Shown: positions 45,705 through 53,287 of the stretch, piece by piece
Layout of the letters: each line of letters opens with the position of its first letter
Numbering within the stretch: the first letter of the stretch is position 1
Assembly (NCBI GenBank): GCA_013336525.1
Contig: JAAXTM010000004.1
Span: 124,001-188,000, forward strand
Source of the DNA: Geobacteraceae bacterium
GTDB lineage: Bacteria; Desulfobacterota; Desulfuromonadia; Geobacterales; Pseudopelobacteraceae
Direction: 5' to 3'
Length of the DNA stretch: 64,000 bases
Translations under genes and position numbers: made by a program
Notes under the pieces: model-generated
Databases searched by the model: none
Told to the model about the DNA's origin: nothing
What the model saw: the letters and a program-made list of their open reading frames with translations, nothing else

Positions 45705-45773
45705 TTAACCTCTGGTAAATTTAAAGTCAAGGCAAAAATTACCTGTGGTTATTTTTTTATTGACTACTGGTAA
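45705..45773. promoter_or_regulatory. Three operator-like repeats between the Ubl operon and the XRE gene
   Basis: TTAACCTCTGGTAA (45705-45718), TTACCTGTGGTTA (45739-45751) and TTGACTACTGGTAA (45760-45773) share the dyad TNACC-N3-GGTNA. They lie between the divergent Ubl operon and the regulator gene, where an XRE dimer would control both. Confidence 0.7.
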
Positions 45774-45814
45774 TTAGTGCGATAGAATTCAGTCAACTAA
45801 ATGGAGGTGCGAAA

Positions 45815-46162
45815 GTGGGACTAGACCCGAAGATAATTGGCTACAGGATAAAAGAAAAAAGGCAGCAACTTAAGCTAAGCCAGAAAGAGCTCGCGGAAAA
45901 AATTGAGGTGACACCCTCGGCAATAAACCAGTACGAAAAAGGCGATAAAGTCCCTTCGTCAGAGAAAATCATCAGCCTCGCAAAGACCTTGGGGGTTAGT
46001 TCTGACTACTTGCTTGGGGTGAGTAATGATGACGATATTTTTCTGGACGAATCAATAACGATGGCGTTTAAGGCATTTAAAGAGCTCGGGGCAAGCGACC
46101 GTGACAATATTGTCGCGAATATTAACTTCTTGAGGGATAAAGCGAAAAAGAAGACTAGGTAA
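45815..46162 (+). CDS. XRE/Cro-type transcriptional regulator
   Basis: 115 residues with an N-terminal helix-turn-helix (about 10-62): KLSQKELAEKIEVTPSAINQYEKG then VPSSEKIISLAKTLGVSSDYLLG. The C-terminal 45 residues are helical, probably for dimerisation. GTG start with GGAGG 8 bases upstream. Divergent from the Ubl operon; likely its repressor. Confidence 0.9.
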   Translation: MGLDPKIIGYRIKEKRQQLKLSQKELAEKIEVTPSAINQYEKGDKVPSSEKIISLAKTLGVSSDYLLGVSNDDDIFLDESITMAFKAFKELGASDRDNIVANINFLRDKAKKKTR

Positions 46163-46163
46163 C

Positions 46164-46292
46164 ATGCACGACCCTGAACAACTGCAGCCGCTTTACCAAC
46201 CATTTCCTGACGATCTACTGCAAACTTTCAGAGTTCCGGATCTGGTTAACAATCCACGATTCGACAGCCCGGCTTGTATTGCCCAGGTTTGA
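46164..46292 (+). CDS. Very small ORF after the XRE gene
   Basis: 42-residue frame (starts MHDPEQLQPLYQPFPDDLLQ) that begins two bases after the XRE stop. Position suggests coupling, but no ribosome site is clear and I do not recognise it. It may be the cut-off start of a longer partner gene. Confidence 0.3.
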   Translation: MHDPEQLQPLYQPFPDDLLQTFRVPDLVNNPRFDSPACIAQV

Positions 46293-46363
46293 CCAAGGGT
46301 AGTTTACCAATCAGGAGATTCTTTTGGAGATAACTTCGCTTCAGCGACCTTTCCAAAGGATGC

Positions 46364-46757
46364 CTACCCGCAATTATTTTCATATTGTTTTTGATAATGA
46401 TAAATTAATTCTGGTTTGCTAAACCAGCAAACGCCCCCTGATGCAGAGCTATACCCATTCCATGAGCCGCTCTTGAAATTTTTCCTCACTTGTTCAACGT
46501 CAACGCTTCTGCGTACTTTAATGTAATATCCTCTGTTTTTAGAATTCGGTGAATCTATAACATTTTTAGGCGCAGCCCCCATTACGAAAAAATCATAGTT
46601 ATCAGCTGTACCGAAGACAAAGTCTTTAGTGTCGGTATACTTTTCAGGTAAGAATCTTAAATCCACACCAGTCGATTTGTCGAAAACAAAAAAAGTGCAT
46701 GGGATATTAAAGGGAATTCCATCAATTTCAAAACTATATGGGGGAAGTTTTATAAAA
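46364..46757 (-). pseudogene. DNA methyltransferase-like gene, 3' part
   Basis: The frame runs from PFIKLPPYSFEIDGIPFNIP at the insertion boundary to a stop at 46364. It joins the 48781-49015 fragment exactly after removal of the IS1595 element: ...LKYFI then KLPPYSFEIDG. The family resembles N6-adenine methyltransferases (NPPFG motif in the other part). Confidence 0.72.
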
Positions 46758-46762
46758 GGGGT

Positions 46763-47680
46763 TTAGTGGACCCATTGGTCAAGACAATAATCCTTTGGGT
46801 TTAAGATGGTAGTTTCTGCTTTTGGTTTTGGTTCTACCCCTAAAAAAGCTTTTCGTTCTTTGAATTTGTCTACGATTCTTGCTCCACCGCCACTGCCAGT
46901 TTGGTAAACCTGGATCGGGGTGAGGTTACCCAGAGATTGATGGGGTCGTTCGGTGTTGTAGAACTCAAAATATTCTGTCAAGCCCAGTTGTAATCCAGGC
47001 ATGTTGACATACCCTTTCAGGTACACATCCTCATGCTTAACGCTTCGCCAGAGTCGTTCTACAAAAATATTGTCCAATGCCCGACCGCGTCCATCCATGC
47101 TTATAGCAATGTCGTGCAGCTTGAGAACGCCGGTAAATGCATCGCTCGTAAATTGGCACCCTTGGTCTGTATTGAAGATCTCCGGGGTGCCGTATGACCG
47201 AAGTGACTGTTCCAGACAGTCAACGCAGAACTCGCTGTCGAGTGTGTTTGATAACCGCCATGCCAGCACCTTGCGTGAATACCAGTCGATTACTGCTGCC
47301 AGGTACACAAACCCACGCGCCAGGCGGACGTAGGTGATATCTGTACTCCACACGTGGTTGGGGCGCGTAACATCCAGGCCTCTGAGCAGGTATGGATAAA
47401 TCTTGTGCTGAGGGTGAGGACGGCTGGTGTTAGGCCCCGGTGCAATGCCTGCCAGTCCCAAGATCCTCATCAACCGCTGAACCCGTTTGCGGTTGACGCT
47501 ATATCCTTTGAAGCGTAGATGAACCACCATCTTGCGACTGCCGTAGAATGGGTGGAGCGTATATTCGGCATCGATCAGCGCAAGTATCAATTCTTCTTCG
47601 TCCTGCACGGCGATCCGAAGAGGGGCATAAAAAGTCGAGCGGGTAACGCCAGCTAATTCGCATTGTCGGGATACCGCCAA
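46763..47680 (-). CDS. IS3-family transposase OrfB (catalytic part)
   Basis: 305 residues with the DDE integrase core: STDITYVRLARGFVYLAAVID, FNTDQGCQFTSDAF and NIFVERLWRSVKHEDVYL (catalytic D, D and E). An upstream HTH_21 region (ALIDAEYTLHPFYGSRKM) precedes it. The frame is open further upstream to the orfA 3' end, consistent with expression as an OrfAB fusion by -1 frameshift at an eight-base A run (47735-47742 on the minus strand). Confidence 0.92.
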   Translation of the reverse strand: MAVSRQCELAGVTRSTFYAPLRIAVQDEEELILALIDAEYTLHPFYGSRKMVVHLRFKGYSVNRKRVQRLMRILGLAGIAPGPNTSRPHPQHKIYPYLLRGLDVTRPNHVWSTDITYVRLARGFVYLAAVIDWYSRKVLAWRLSNTLDSEFCVDCLEQSLRSYGTPEIFNTDQGCQFTSDAFTGVLKLHDIAISMDGRGRALDNIFVERLWRSVKHEDVYLKGYVNMPGLQLGLTEYFEFYNTERPHQSLGNLTPIQVYQTGSGGGARIVDKFKERKAFLGVEPKPKAETTILNPKDYCLDQWVH

Positions 47681-47715
47681 GGGTTCGGCAGTGCCTACCC
47701 AAAGTTTGCGCTCTG

Positions 47716-48039
47716 TTACTGGTTGATCCCGGACTTTTTTTTAAGCCAGTCCAGTTCCATCTTCAACCGCCCGATTTCAGAATAGAGCCGATCAGGACTG
47801 GCGGATGGATCATCTGGCTTGGGGCCGCGCTTGCCGTCAAAAACACCGGGTGCCTGTGTCAGTAGTGCTTTCTTCCACTCCCCAACCTGGGTCGGATGAA
47901 CTGCAAATTCTTGGGCAATTTCATTCAAGGTTTTGGTGCCTCGGATCGCTTCGAGTGCGACTTTTGCCTTGTACTGGCTGGTAAAGCTTTTACGATTCTT
48001 TTCGCTCAATGCCTGCTCCTTTTTATTGCAGGCTACCAT
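47716..48039 (-). CDS. IS3-family transposase OrfA (HTH part)
   Basis: 107 residues: helix-turn-helix SFTSQYKAKVALEAIRGTKT with LNEIAQEFAVHPTQVGEWKK, then a leucine-zipper-like C-terminus (LYSEIGRLKMELDWLKKKSG). The slippery A run lies in the last codons. Confidence 0.9.
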   Translation of the reverse strand: MVACNKKEQALSEKNRKSFTSQYKAKVALEAIRGTKTLNEIAQEFAVHPTQVGEWKKALLTQAPGVFDGKRGPKPDDPSASPDRLYSEIGRLKMELDWLKKKSGINQ

Positions 48040-48112
48040 CTTAAACTATTGTCCGGATTCTGGGGTCCACTATAGGGCTGTCCTAGATAACTAAAATTGT
48101 TTAGGATAGCTT

Positions 48113-48763
48113 ATGCGTAAAAGTCGACTCAGCCAAGAAAAGCAAGACCGACTCATTGAGTATTTTGTTTCTGGTGCAACTGCCAGAACTGCTGCAGCTC
48201 TGGTTGATGTACATCGCAATACGGCAGCTCTTTATTTTCATCGCCTTCGTCAACTGATCTGCCAGGCCATTGATGATGCCTTTCCATTTGCGGGAGAGAT
48301 TGAAGTTGACGAATCGTATTTCGGTGGCGCTCGTAAAGGTAAACGCGGCCGAGGTGCTGCTGGTAAAGTCCCTGTCTTTGGCATCTTAAAGCGCGGAGGC
48401 CGGGTTTATACCAAGATTATCCCAGATGTACGCTCATCAACGTTGATGCGTATCCTGGAAGAAAAGATTGTGCCGGACAGCATCGTTTATACTGATTCGC
48501 TCTGCAGCTATAATGTGCTTGATGTCAGCGGCTTTCATCATGTACGCATCAATCACAGTGAAAAGTTTGCTGAAGAACGCAATCACATAAACGGTATCGA
48601 AAACTTCTGGAGCCAGGCTAAACGCCACTTGCGAAGGTTCAACGGCATTCCAAAAGAGCACTTCAACCTGTTTCTAAAAGAATGCGAGTGGCGATTTAAC
48701 AACCCTGACCCTAAGCTACAGGTTTCATTGCTAAAAGAGCTTGTCAAAGGGTGTCTCAACTAA
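48113..48763 (+). CDS. IS1595-family transposase
   Basis: 216 residues with an N-terminal HTH (SGATARTAAALVDVHRNTAA) and an ISXO2-like catalytic domain: EIEVDESYFGGARKGKRGRG, VYTDSLCSYN and a C-terminal NHINGIENFWSQAKRHLRRF (the D-D-N/H-type signature). Complete and apparently intact, although its left inverted repeat is split by the IS3 element. Confidence 0.93.
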   Translation: MRKSRLSQEKQDRLIEYFVSGATARTAAALVDVHRNTAALYFHRLRQLICQAIDDAFPFAGEIEVDESYFGGARKGKRGRGAAGKVPVFGILKRGGRVYTKIIPDVRSSTLMRILEEKIVPDSIVYTDSLCSYNVLDVSGFHHVRINHSEKFAEERNHINGIENFWSQAKRHLRRFNGIPKEHFNLFLKECEWRFNNPDPKLQVSLLKELVKGCLN

Positions 48764-48780
48764 TTATCTAGGACAGCCCC

Positions 48781-49015
48781 TTATAAAATATTTAAGTCTG
48801 AAAACTTCCGGGATATGTCTTTGCAAAGTGTGTTTGTTGAAAACATCTGGCAATATGAATGCGATCGTCTGAACCGCGTCAAAAGTCGCTGCATGTTTGA
48901 TAAATTCTTTCGACAATTGGTTTCTTTTGCCGAATGGCGGGTTTCCAACTATTAGTACCTTCTTGTAACATTTATCAATTTGATAGGTAAGCCAGTCCTG
49001 TTGGCCAATAAGCAA
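48781..49015 (-). pseudogene. DNA methyltransferase-like gene, middle part
   Basis: Contains VLIVGNPPFGKRNQLSKEFI, the catalytic NPPF motif of N6-adenine methyltransferases, and LPDVFNKHTLQRHIPEVFRL. It is cut at its N-terminal side by the IS21 remnant near 49015 and at the other side by IS1595. The SAM-binding first part is missing. Confidence 0.75.
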
Positions 49016-49632
49016 AACAGAACGGTTTGCGGCTGTGGCAGAGACGGAACTGGGCGATCTTTACTTCGATCGGAACGCCGCCCAATTCTACCTTCTCGTA
49101 ACTCCAGTCGAACTGGAAGGCATCGCCAGCATCATATTCAAGCGGGATAAACACTTTGGCTGAAGCCGTGCCATTAACGTCCTTCCATGTACTCACATAA
49201 CGACGGACAGCGTCGTAGCCACCTTCATATCCTTCTCGTTGCAGTTGCTCAAAGAGGATCTGGGCACTCCTGCGATGGCGAACCGGTTTGACGGTATCTT
49301 CTTTCAGCAGCTCAGAAATACGCCCAATAAAGGAACCGAGCTTGGGATATGGCTGATCAACCCGCTCGTGCTTCTGATCGGTGATACTATTCCTGATAAT
49401 GTTTCTGACGGTATTGCGGGAAAGGTTGAAGTCGCGGGTTATCTCACGAATTCCCTTGCCGTCTCTAAAATGAGCCTGACGGACTTTACGGATAGTCTCC
49501 ACGTTCAGCATCTCCTTTGTATACTCCTCTCTCTGGTCAATTCCAGAGAGTATGGAGGAGGGTGCTGAGGTGGGTCAATTTTGGACGCCTATTTAGGCTA
49601 AAAGTGGGTCATTATTGCACACCGATTCACAT
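48975..49632 (-). mobile_element. istA: IS21-family remnant with 5' part of istA
   Basis: The 49511-49015 frame encodes the start of IstA: MLNVETIRKVRQAHFRDGKG, the HTH region GIREITRDFNLSRNTVRNII, and FDWSYEKVELGGVPIEVKIAQ with the first catalytic acidic residue. It then runs out into the methyltransferase fragment. The IS terminus extends to about 49632. istB and the rest of istA are absent. A second, more decayed copy lies at 28085-28460. Confidence 0.85.
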
Positions 49633-49668
49633 GCAAACTGCACAACAAATCGTTCAACGTTTTGAAAT

Positions 49669-49707
49669 GGGGCTGGAGACTTTATTGATAAGTAGTCAGC
49701 CCCTTTT
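49669..49707. terminator. Likely terminator at the end of the gin-ttcA operon
   Basis: GGGGCTG (49669-49675) and CAGCCCC (49697-49703) form a stem, followed by TTTT on the plus strand and only a weak T-stretch on the minus strand. The hairpin lies 60 bases below the ttcA stop. Confidence 0.5.
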
Positions 49708-49763
49708 ATGTCCCAGCCGTTAAGGTATCTAAGAATATAATTCATCCAAAAGAGTATGATTTT

Positions 49764-50546
49764 TCAATGCCGATTAACATGCAGCGAACTGAAATCGAAA
49801 AGGTCCGTATCCGCAAGTTGCGACAGATTCACCTTTTGCAGGCTTCTAAAGATGTTGGCCACACGGTCCGATTGGTCATTGTCCCACTCACTAAGCATCG
49901 CCTTAACAGCTTGTCGCTTCAGACCTTCTTGAGAGCCGCATAGGCTACACGGGATGATGGGGTACGCCCGATCGCGTGCAACCTGTGCGATGTCTTTTTC
50001 GCGGCAGTAAGCCAGTGGCCGGATAACTACATTGCGCTTGTCGTCACTGAGGAGCTTAGGCGGCATGGCTGACAACTTGGCATGATAGAACATGTTCAGG
50101 AACATCGTCTCAACGATGTCATCCATGTGGTGGCCAAGAGCGATCTTGGTTGCCCCAATCTTCTCTGCGAAGCCGTATAAGTTGCCCCGCCGCAGCCGAC
50201 TACACAGAGAACACATTGTCTTACCATCGGGAATCTTTGACCGAACGATTGAGTACGTGTCTACCTCTATGATGTAGTAGTCAATGCGGTTTTCTTCAAA
50301 GTATTTGGGCAGAACATGCACTGGAAAACCCGGCTGCTTCTGGTCCAGGTTCACCGCGACGACTTCAAAGTTGATCTTAGCGACTCGCTGTAAATGTAGA
50401 AGAGCGTCAAGCATCACGAATGAGTCTTTGCCCCCGCTTATCCCGGCCAGAATTTTGTCGCCATCCTCGATCATCTGATAGTCGACTACTGCCTTGCCGA
50501 CTTGCCGATAAATTAGTTTTAAACGGTTTTCTGCGTCTTTACTCAT
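49764..50546 (-). CDS. ttcA: Complete, divergent tRNA 2-thiocytidine synthetase carried by the island
   Basis: 260 residues with all TtcA features: PP-loop [19 protein letters not shown] (about 35-53), the cluster cysteines [11 protein letters not shown] (about 112-122), [20 protein letters not shown] and the third-cysteine region CSLCGSQEG. It should put sulfur on C32 of tRNAs with an iron-sulfur cluster. It is clearly different from the split chromosomal ttcA, not a recent copy. Its ATG overlaps the ginD stop (ATGA), so it is the fifth gene of the recombinase operon. The loop is encoded AGC GGG GGC AAA GAC TCA, whereas the island target is TCA GGC GGC AAG GAT TCT. Confidence 0.93.
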   Translation of the reverse strand: MSKDAENRLKLIYRQVGKAVVDYQMIEDGDKILAGISGGKDSFVMLDALLHLQRVAKINFEVVAVNLDQKQPGFPVHVLPKYFEENRIDYYIIEVDTYSIVRSKIPDGKTMCSLCSRLRRGNLYGFAEKIGATKIALGHHMDDIVETMFLNMFYHAKLSAMPPKLLSDDKRNVVIRPLAYCREKDIAQVARDRAYPIIPCSLCGSQEGLKRQAVKAMLSEWDNDQSDRVANIFRSLQKVNLSQLADTDLFDFSSLHVNRH

Positions 50547-50962
50547 GCTCTGGGTCCTCTCTTTAATTCTTCCGGCCGTTCCTTCACTAGCACCCTGAGA
50601 TCGAGATTAGGGATCGATGAAGCGTTGGCGAGCATCCTATCAATCATGCGTAGCTGCTGAGCATTCTTTTCTTCTAGGTCTCTGACTTCTCTCTCAAGTC
50701 GAGCAATTCGCTCTTGAGCGGTGACATCTGAGCGTGTGATGTTCGAAACAACCTCTGGTGTAACCCCACGAAGGTCGGACTTTCGTTTTTTGTACTTGGT
50801 ATAAATGCCTGTGTACGTGCACAGTGTTTGACGTGTAGTCTTGATACCAAGCTGCAGTTCAACTGCTTTCGTAAGCAGTTTCCATTTCAACGTCCCTTTC
50901 CAATTGGCAATCAGTCGTTCGATGCGACGTTGGTCTTGTGTCGTGATACTAGGGGAACCCAT
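50543..50962 (-). CDS. ginD: GinD-like small helical protein of the recombinase operon
   Basis: 139 residues. An N-terminal region with a possible helix-turn-helix ([20 protein letters not shown], then [14 protein letters not shown]) and a C-terminal coiled coil (about 78-110, [20 protein letters not shown]). In GInt elements the fourth gene encodes a small helical protein needed for integration and excision. Starts directly at the ginC stop and overlaps ttcA by four bases. Confidence 0.75.
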   Translation of the reverse strand: MGSPSITTQDQRRIERLIANWKGTLKWKLLTKAVELQLGIKTTRQTLCTYTGIYTKYKKRKSDLRGVTPEVVSNITRSDVTAQERIARLEREVRDLEEKNAQQLRMIDRMLANASSIPNLDLRVLVKERPEELKRGPRA

Positions 50963-53287
50963 CTAATCAGTCTCCTCGAGGTTGTATGTGGCCAATAAAT
51001 TTGTCAGTTCTTTGTTGAATTCTGGTTGTCTTTTAGACTTGTGTTGCTCCAGAGCCTTACTGAGGGCTTGTTCGGAATTAGAGAGTTTCGCCACGACATG
51101 TTCGATCTGCTTTGTTTGAACATCCACGAGGTTGAATTGCGCAGTCTTCTTGTTGAAGGTAATGACTGTCCCCATGGGCATCTCTTTCATCAGTTGAACG
51201 AGTTGTGACAACACGTCTGTATTTCGTGTGTGTGTGATGAACCAGTCCTGCATCGCTTTCGAAACGTTCAGACGCTTATCTTTCTCAATGGTTTCGAGCC
51301 GTCGGCATTGAAACTGATGATCCCGGTCAAGTAAATCAATTGCTTTCTGATCTCCAGACACATGGCACGAGCTGGGACACAGGAAACAACTTGAAACAAA
51401 GTCGTTGAGGTAGTCGCAAGGACTCGTGATCAGGTTCTGGGTGCAAATACCAGTAGAGGTCGCACTTGCGGGCAGGTTGAGTTCTTTTTCAATGTCGTCC
51501 CTTGAAACCCAGCGGATCGGTTGCGTGGTTTCGTTTGTCGTTGTCTGTACGTCATTAACTCTGGAAGTGCGTTCAGCGTGACTCGTGTGGATGTACTCAA
51601 ATGTCTGTTCGCGGCTTTTTCGTCCAGACCAAGCCGTTATGATTTCATTGGGTATGCCACTTCTGTCAGCCAGAGTGTTGGTGTAGTGACGAAGTTGATG
51701 GAAATTCAAAAAAAGACGTGAGGAAAAACCATGACGTATGAAAAGCGAACCCCTGCGACCGACATCAACGGCGGCGCTTTTAGCTAGGGTTGCGGGGGAC
51801 AGAAGGTTGTAAAAGCTCGATCCGCCTTGTGCTCCACCTGCCTTTCTGATGGCTGCTTGGCCGTAATATTGGTGGCCTAAAAAGCAGAAAAGTGCGGTGT
51901 CCATTTTTATTTGGCCTTGATCGCCCGTCGAAAAGCCTAATGGGAAGCTTGGGAATGCCTGTCTGTGGAACTCAAGCAACAATCCTTCGATTTCCCCAAC
52001 GGAAATCAAGCGGTTGACATTGGGATCAAACTTTTTAGCATATTTGTCGTGAAAACTACAATTCAGTAGCTTGGACAAGCCTGGCTGAGCTGGATTCTTT
52101 CCAGCATTGGAGGAGATCAAATCTTCCGTCTGAAGGTCCGCGATTTTCTTTAGTCGCATACAAGAGGTGCGTTTGGATAATAAAACGCGCATGTTGAGCC
52201 GGGAAGGTCTCTTTTTGTAGCTACTATCTTCCGAATAGACGTAAACCTCGTCATCGATACCGTAAAAGCCCAGCGCGTAACCCAATTGAAAAATATGCGG
52301 TTTTTTGTTGAGTGCCAGACGTGCTTTCCTTTCAGGTTCGATAGGGAAGTCGCCAAGCAGTGTGCGAAGCTTCTGATCTGGGTTTATGTAGTAACGAGCA
52401 ACGATACGGCCAGGCTGACAGGCTTTGGAGAAGTAGTCGAGTCCTTTTTCAACCGAGGGTGCGAGGTCTCGAAGTATATGGTTGTGGTTGTCCTTAAAGC
52501 CTTTGCTGCCGGGCCAGTCTAAATAAAAAACTTTGGGCCGATCTCCATCAGAGTAGGACTTTAGTTTCTGATTTGGAAGAAGTGGCACTTCAGCGGCTGC
52601 ACGGTTCGGGGACGCTAAGCAAAGTAGTGCCATGAAGGATGCAAACGCATCGCGAAAATTGCCGGGTGCTGGGCGTTCATTGATGAGGCTGTTTATTGTT
52701 TTGGCGTAGACGGCCCCAATGGCTTTAATGATGCCTTCATCAGCCATTTTTTGCTTTCGTTTTGAGTCAATTTCATGACCTGTTCTATCGCGGTCATGCT
52801 TATTCAACGCCTGAAGTCGCTGAGAAATCTTTGGAACCAACCCATGCTTTTCACAGAAAGCGATGAACGGCATGAGCCGATCAAATCTGGAGCCGTTGAA
52901 GCAGTCAATGATAGAGGAGGTATTTTGCTGATAGAGGTGGCCTTGCATGAACGAAAGTAACTTTCTTGCACAGCCAACTTGACCAGTTTTTTCTGATTCA
53001 CTAACCGAAAGATTAAAACTTTCAAAAATGAAGACCTTGACAAGGTCACCATATGGTTTTGGCAGTGCGTTCTCTGGGCCTGAGCCGGCAGAGCCGAGTC
53101 CTTTAGTGCCGTGTCGCCCTGTCAGTATCCGAGTTTTTCTGCCTGTATTCGGGTCGACATAGAACCAGATCAGATCATCAAAAGTTGCGGGTTCCCCTGT
53201 GGTGTTCTGGAACTGTTTAAATGAGGTGATTTCCTTGTACTGCTTGATCAGCGCTTCGGTTCGATTGAGGTACTTATTCAATGCCAT
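50963..53287 (-). CDS. ginC: Tyrosine recombinase GinC-like
   Basis: 774 residues, much longer than ordinary integrases. The C-terminal catalytic region shows FHQLRHYTNTLADRSGIP (H-x-x-R), then TAWSGRKSREQTFEYIHTSH with the nucleophilic Tyr. After this comes a cysteine cluster CTQNLITSPCDYLNDFVSSC and LCPSSCHVSG, possibly zinc-binding, and a coiled-coil tail (LSNSEQALSKALEQHKSKRQ). Overlaps ginB by 14 bases. Confidence 0.85.
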   Translation of the reverse strand: MALNKYLNRTEALIKQYKEITSFKQFQNTTGEPATFDDLIWFYVDPNTGRKTRILTGRHGTKGLGSAGSGPENALPKPYGDLVKVFIFESFNLSVSESEKTGQVGCARKLLSFMQGHLYQQNTSSIIDCFNGSRFDRLMPFIAFCEKHGLVPKISQRLQALNKHDRDRTGHEIDSKRKQKMADEGIIKAIGAVYAKTINSLINERPAPGNFRDAFASFMALLCLASPNRAAAEVPLLPNQKLKSYSDGDRPKVFYLDWPGSKGFKDNHNHILRDLAPSVEKGLDYFSKACQPGRIVARYYINPDQKLRTLLGDFPIEPERKARLALNKKPHIFQLGYALGFYGIDDEVYVYSEDSSYKKRPSRLNMRVLLSKRTSCMRLKKIADLQTEDLISSNAGKNPAQPGLSKLLNCSFHDKYAKKFDPNVNRLISVGEIEGLLLEFHRQAFPSFPLGFSTGDQGQIKMDTALFCFLGHQYYGQAAIRKAGGAQGGSSFYNLLSPATLAKSAAVDVGRRGSLFIRHGFSSRLFLNFHQLRHYTNTLADRSGIPNEIITAWSGRKSREQTFEYIHTSHAERTSRVNDVQTTTNETTQPIRWVSRDDIEKELNLPASATSTGICTQNLITSPCDYLNDFVSSCFLCPSSCHVSGDQKAIDLLDRDHQFQCRRLETIEKDKRLNVSKAMQDWFITHTRNTDVLSQLVQLMKEMPMGTVITFNKKTAQFNLVDVQTKQIEHVVAKLSNSEQALSKALEQHKSKRQPEFNKELTNLLATYNLEETD

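Larger units (their letters stand above)
46762..48074. mobile_element. IS3-family element
   Basis: Imperfect terminal repeats: TTTAGTGGACCC at the left end and TATAGTGGACCC (complement) at the right. It sits in the GGGG of the IS1595 left end and has a GGG target duplication (46759-46761 and 48075-48077). Contains orfA and orfB on the minus strand. Confidence 0.88.
46758..48780. mobile_element. IS1595-family element, interrupted by an IS3-family element
   Basis: Ends GGGGCTGTCC... and ...GGACAGCCCC are inverted repeats continuing as TAGATAA. An 8-bp target duplication TTATAAAA is found at 46750-46757 and 48781-48788. Most of the element lies at 48075-48780; the first four bases (46758-46761) are separated by the IS3-family insertion. 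Confidence 0.85.
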
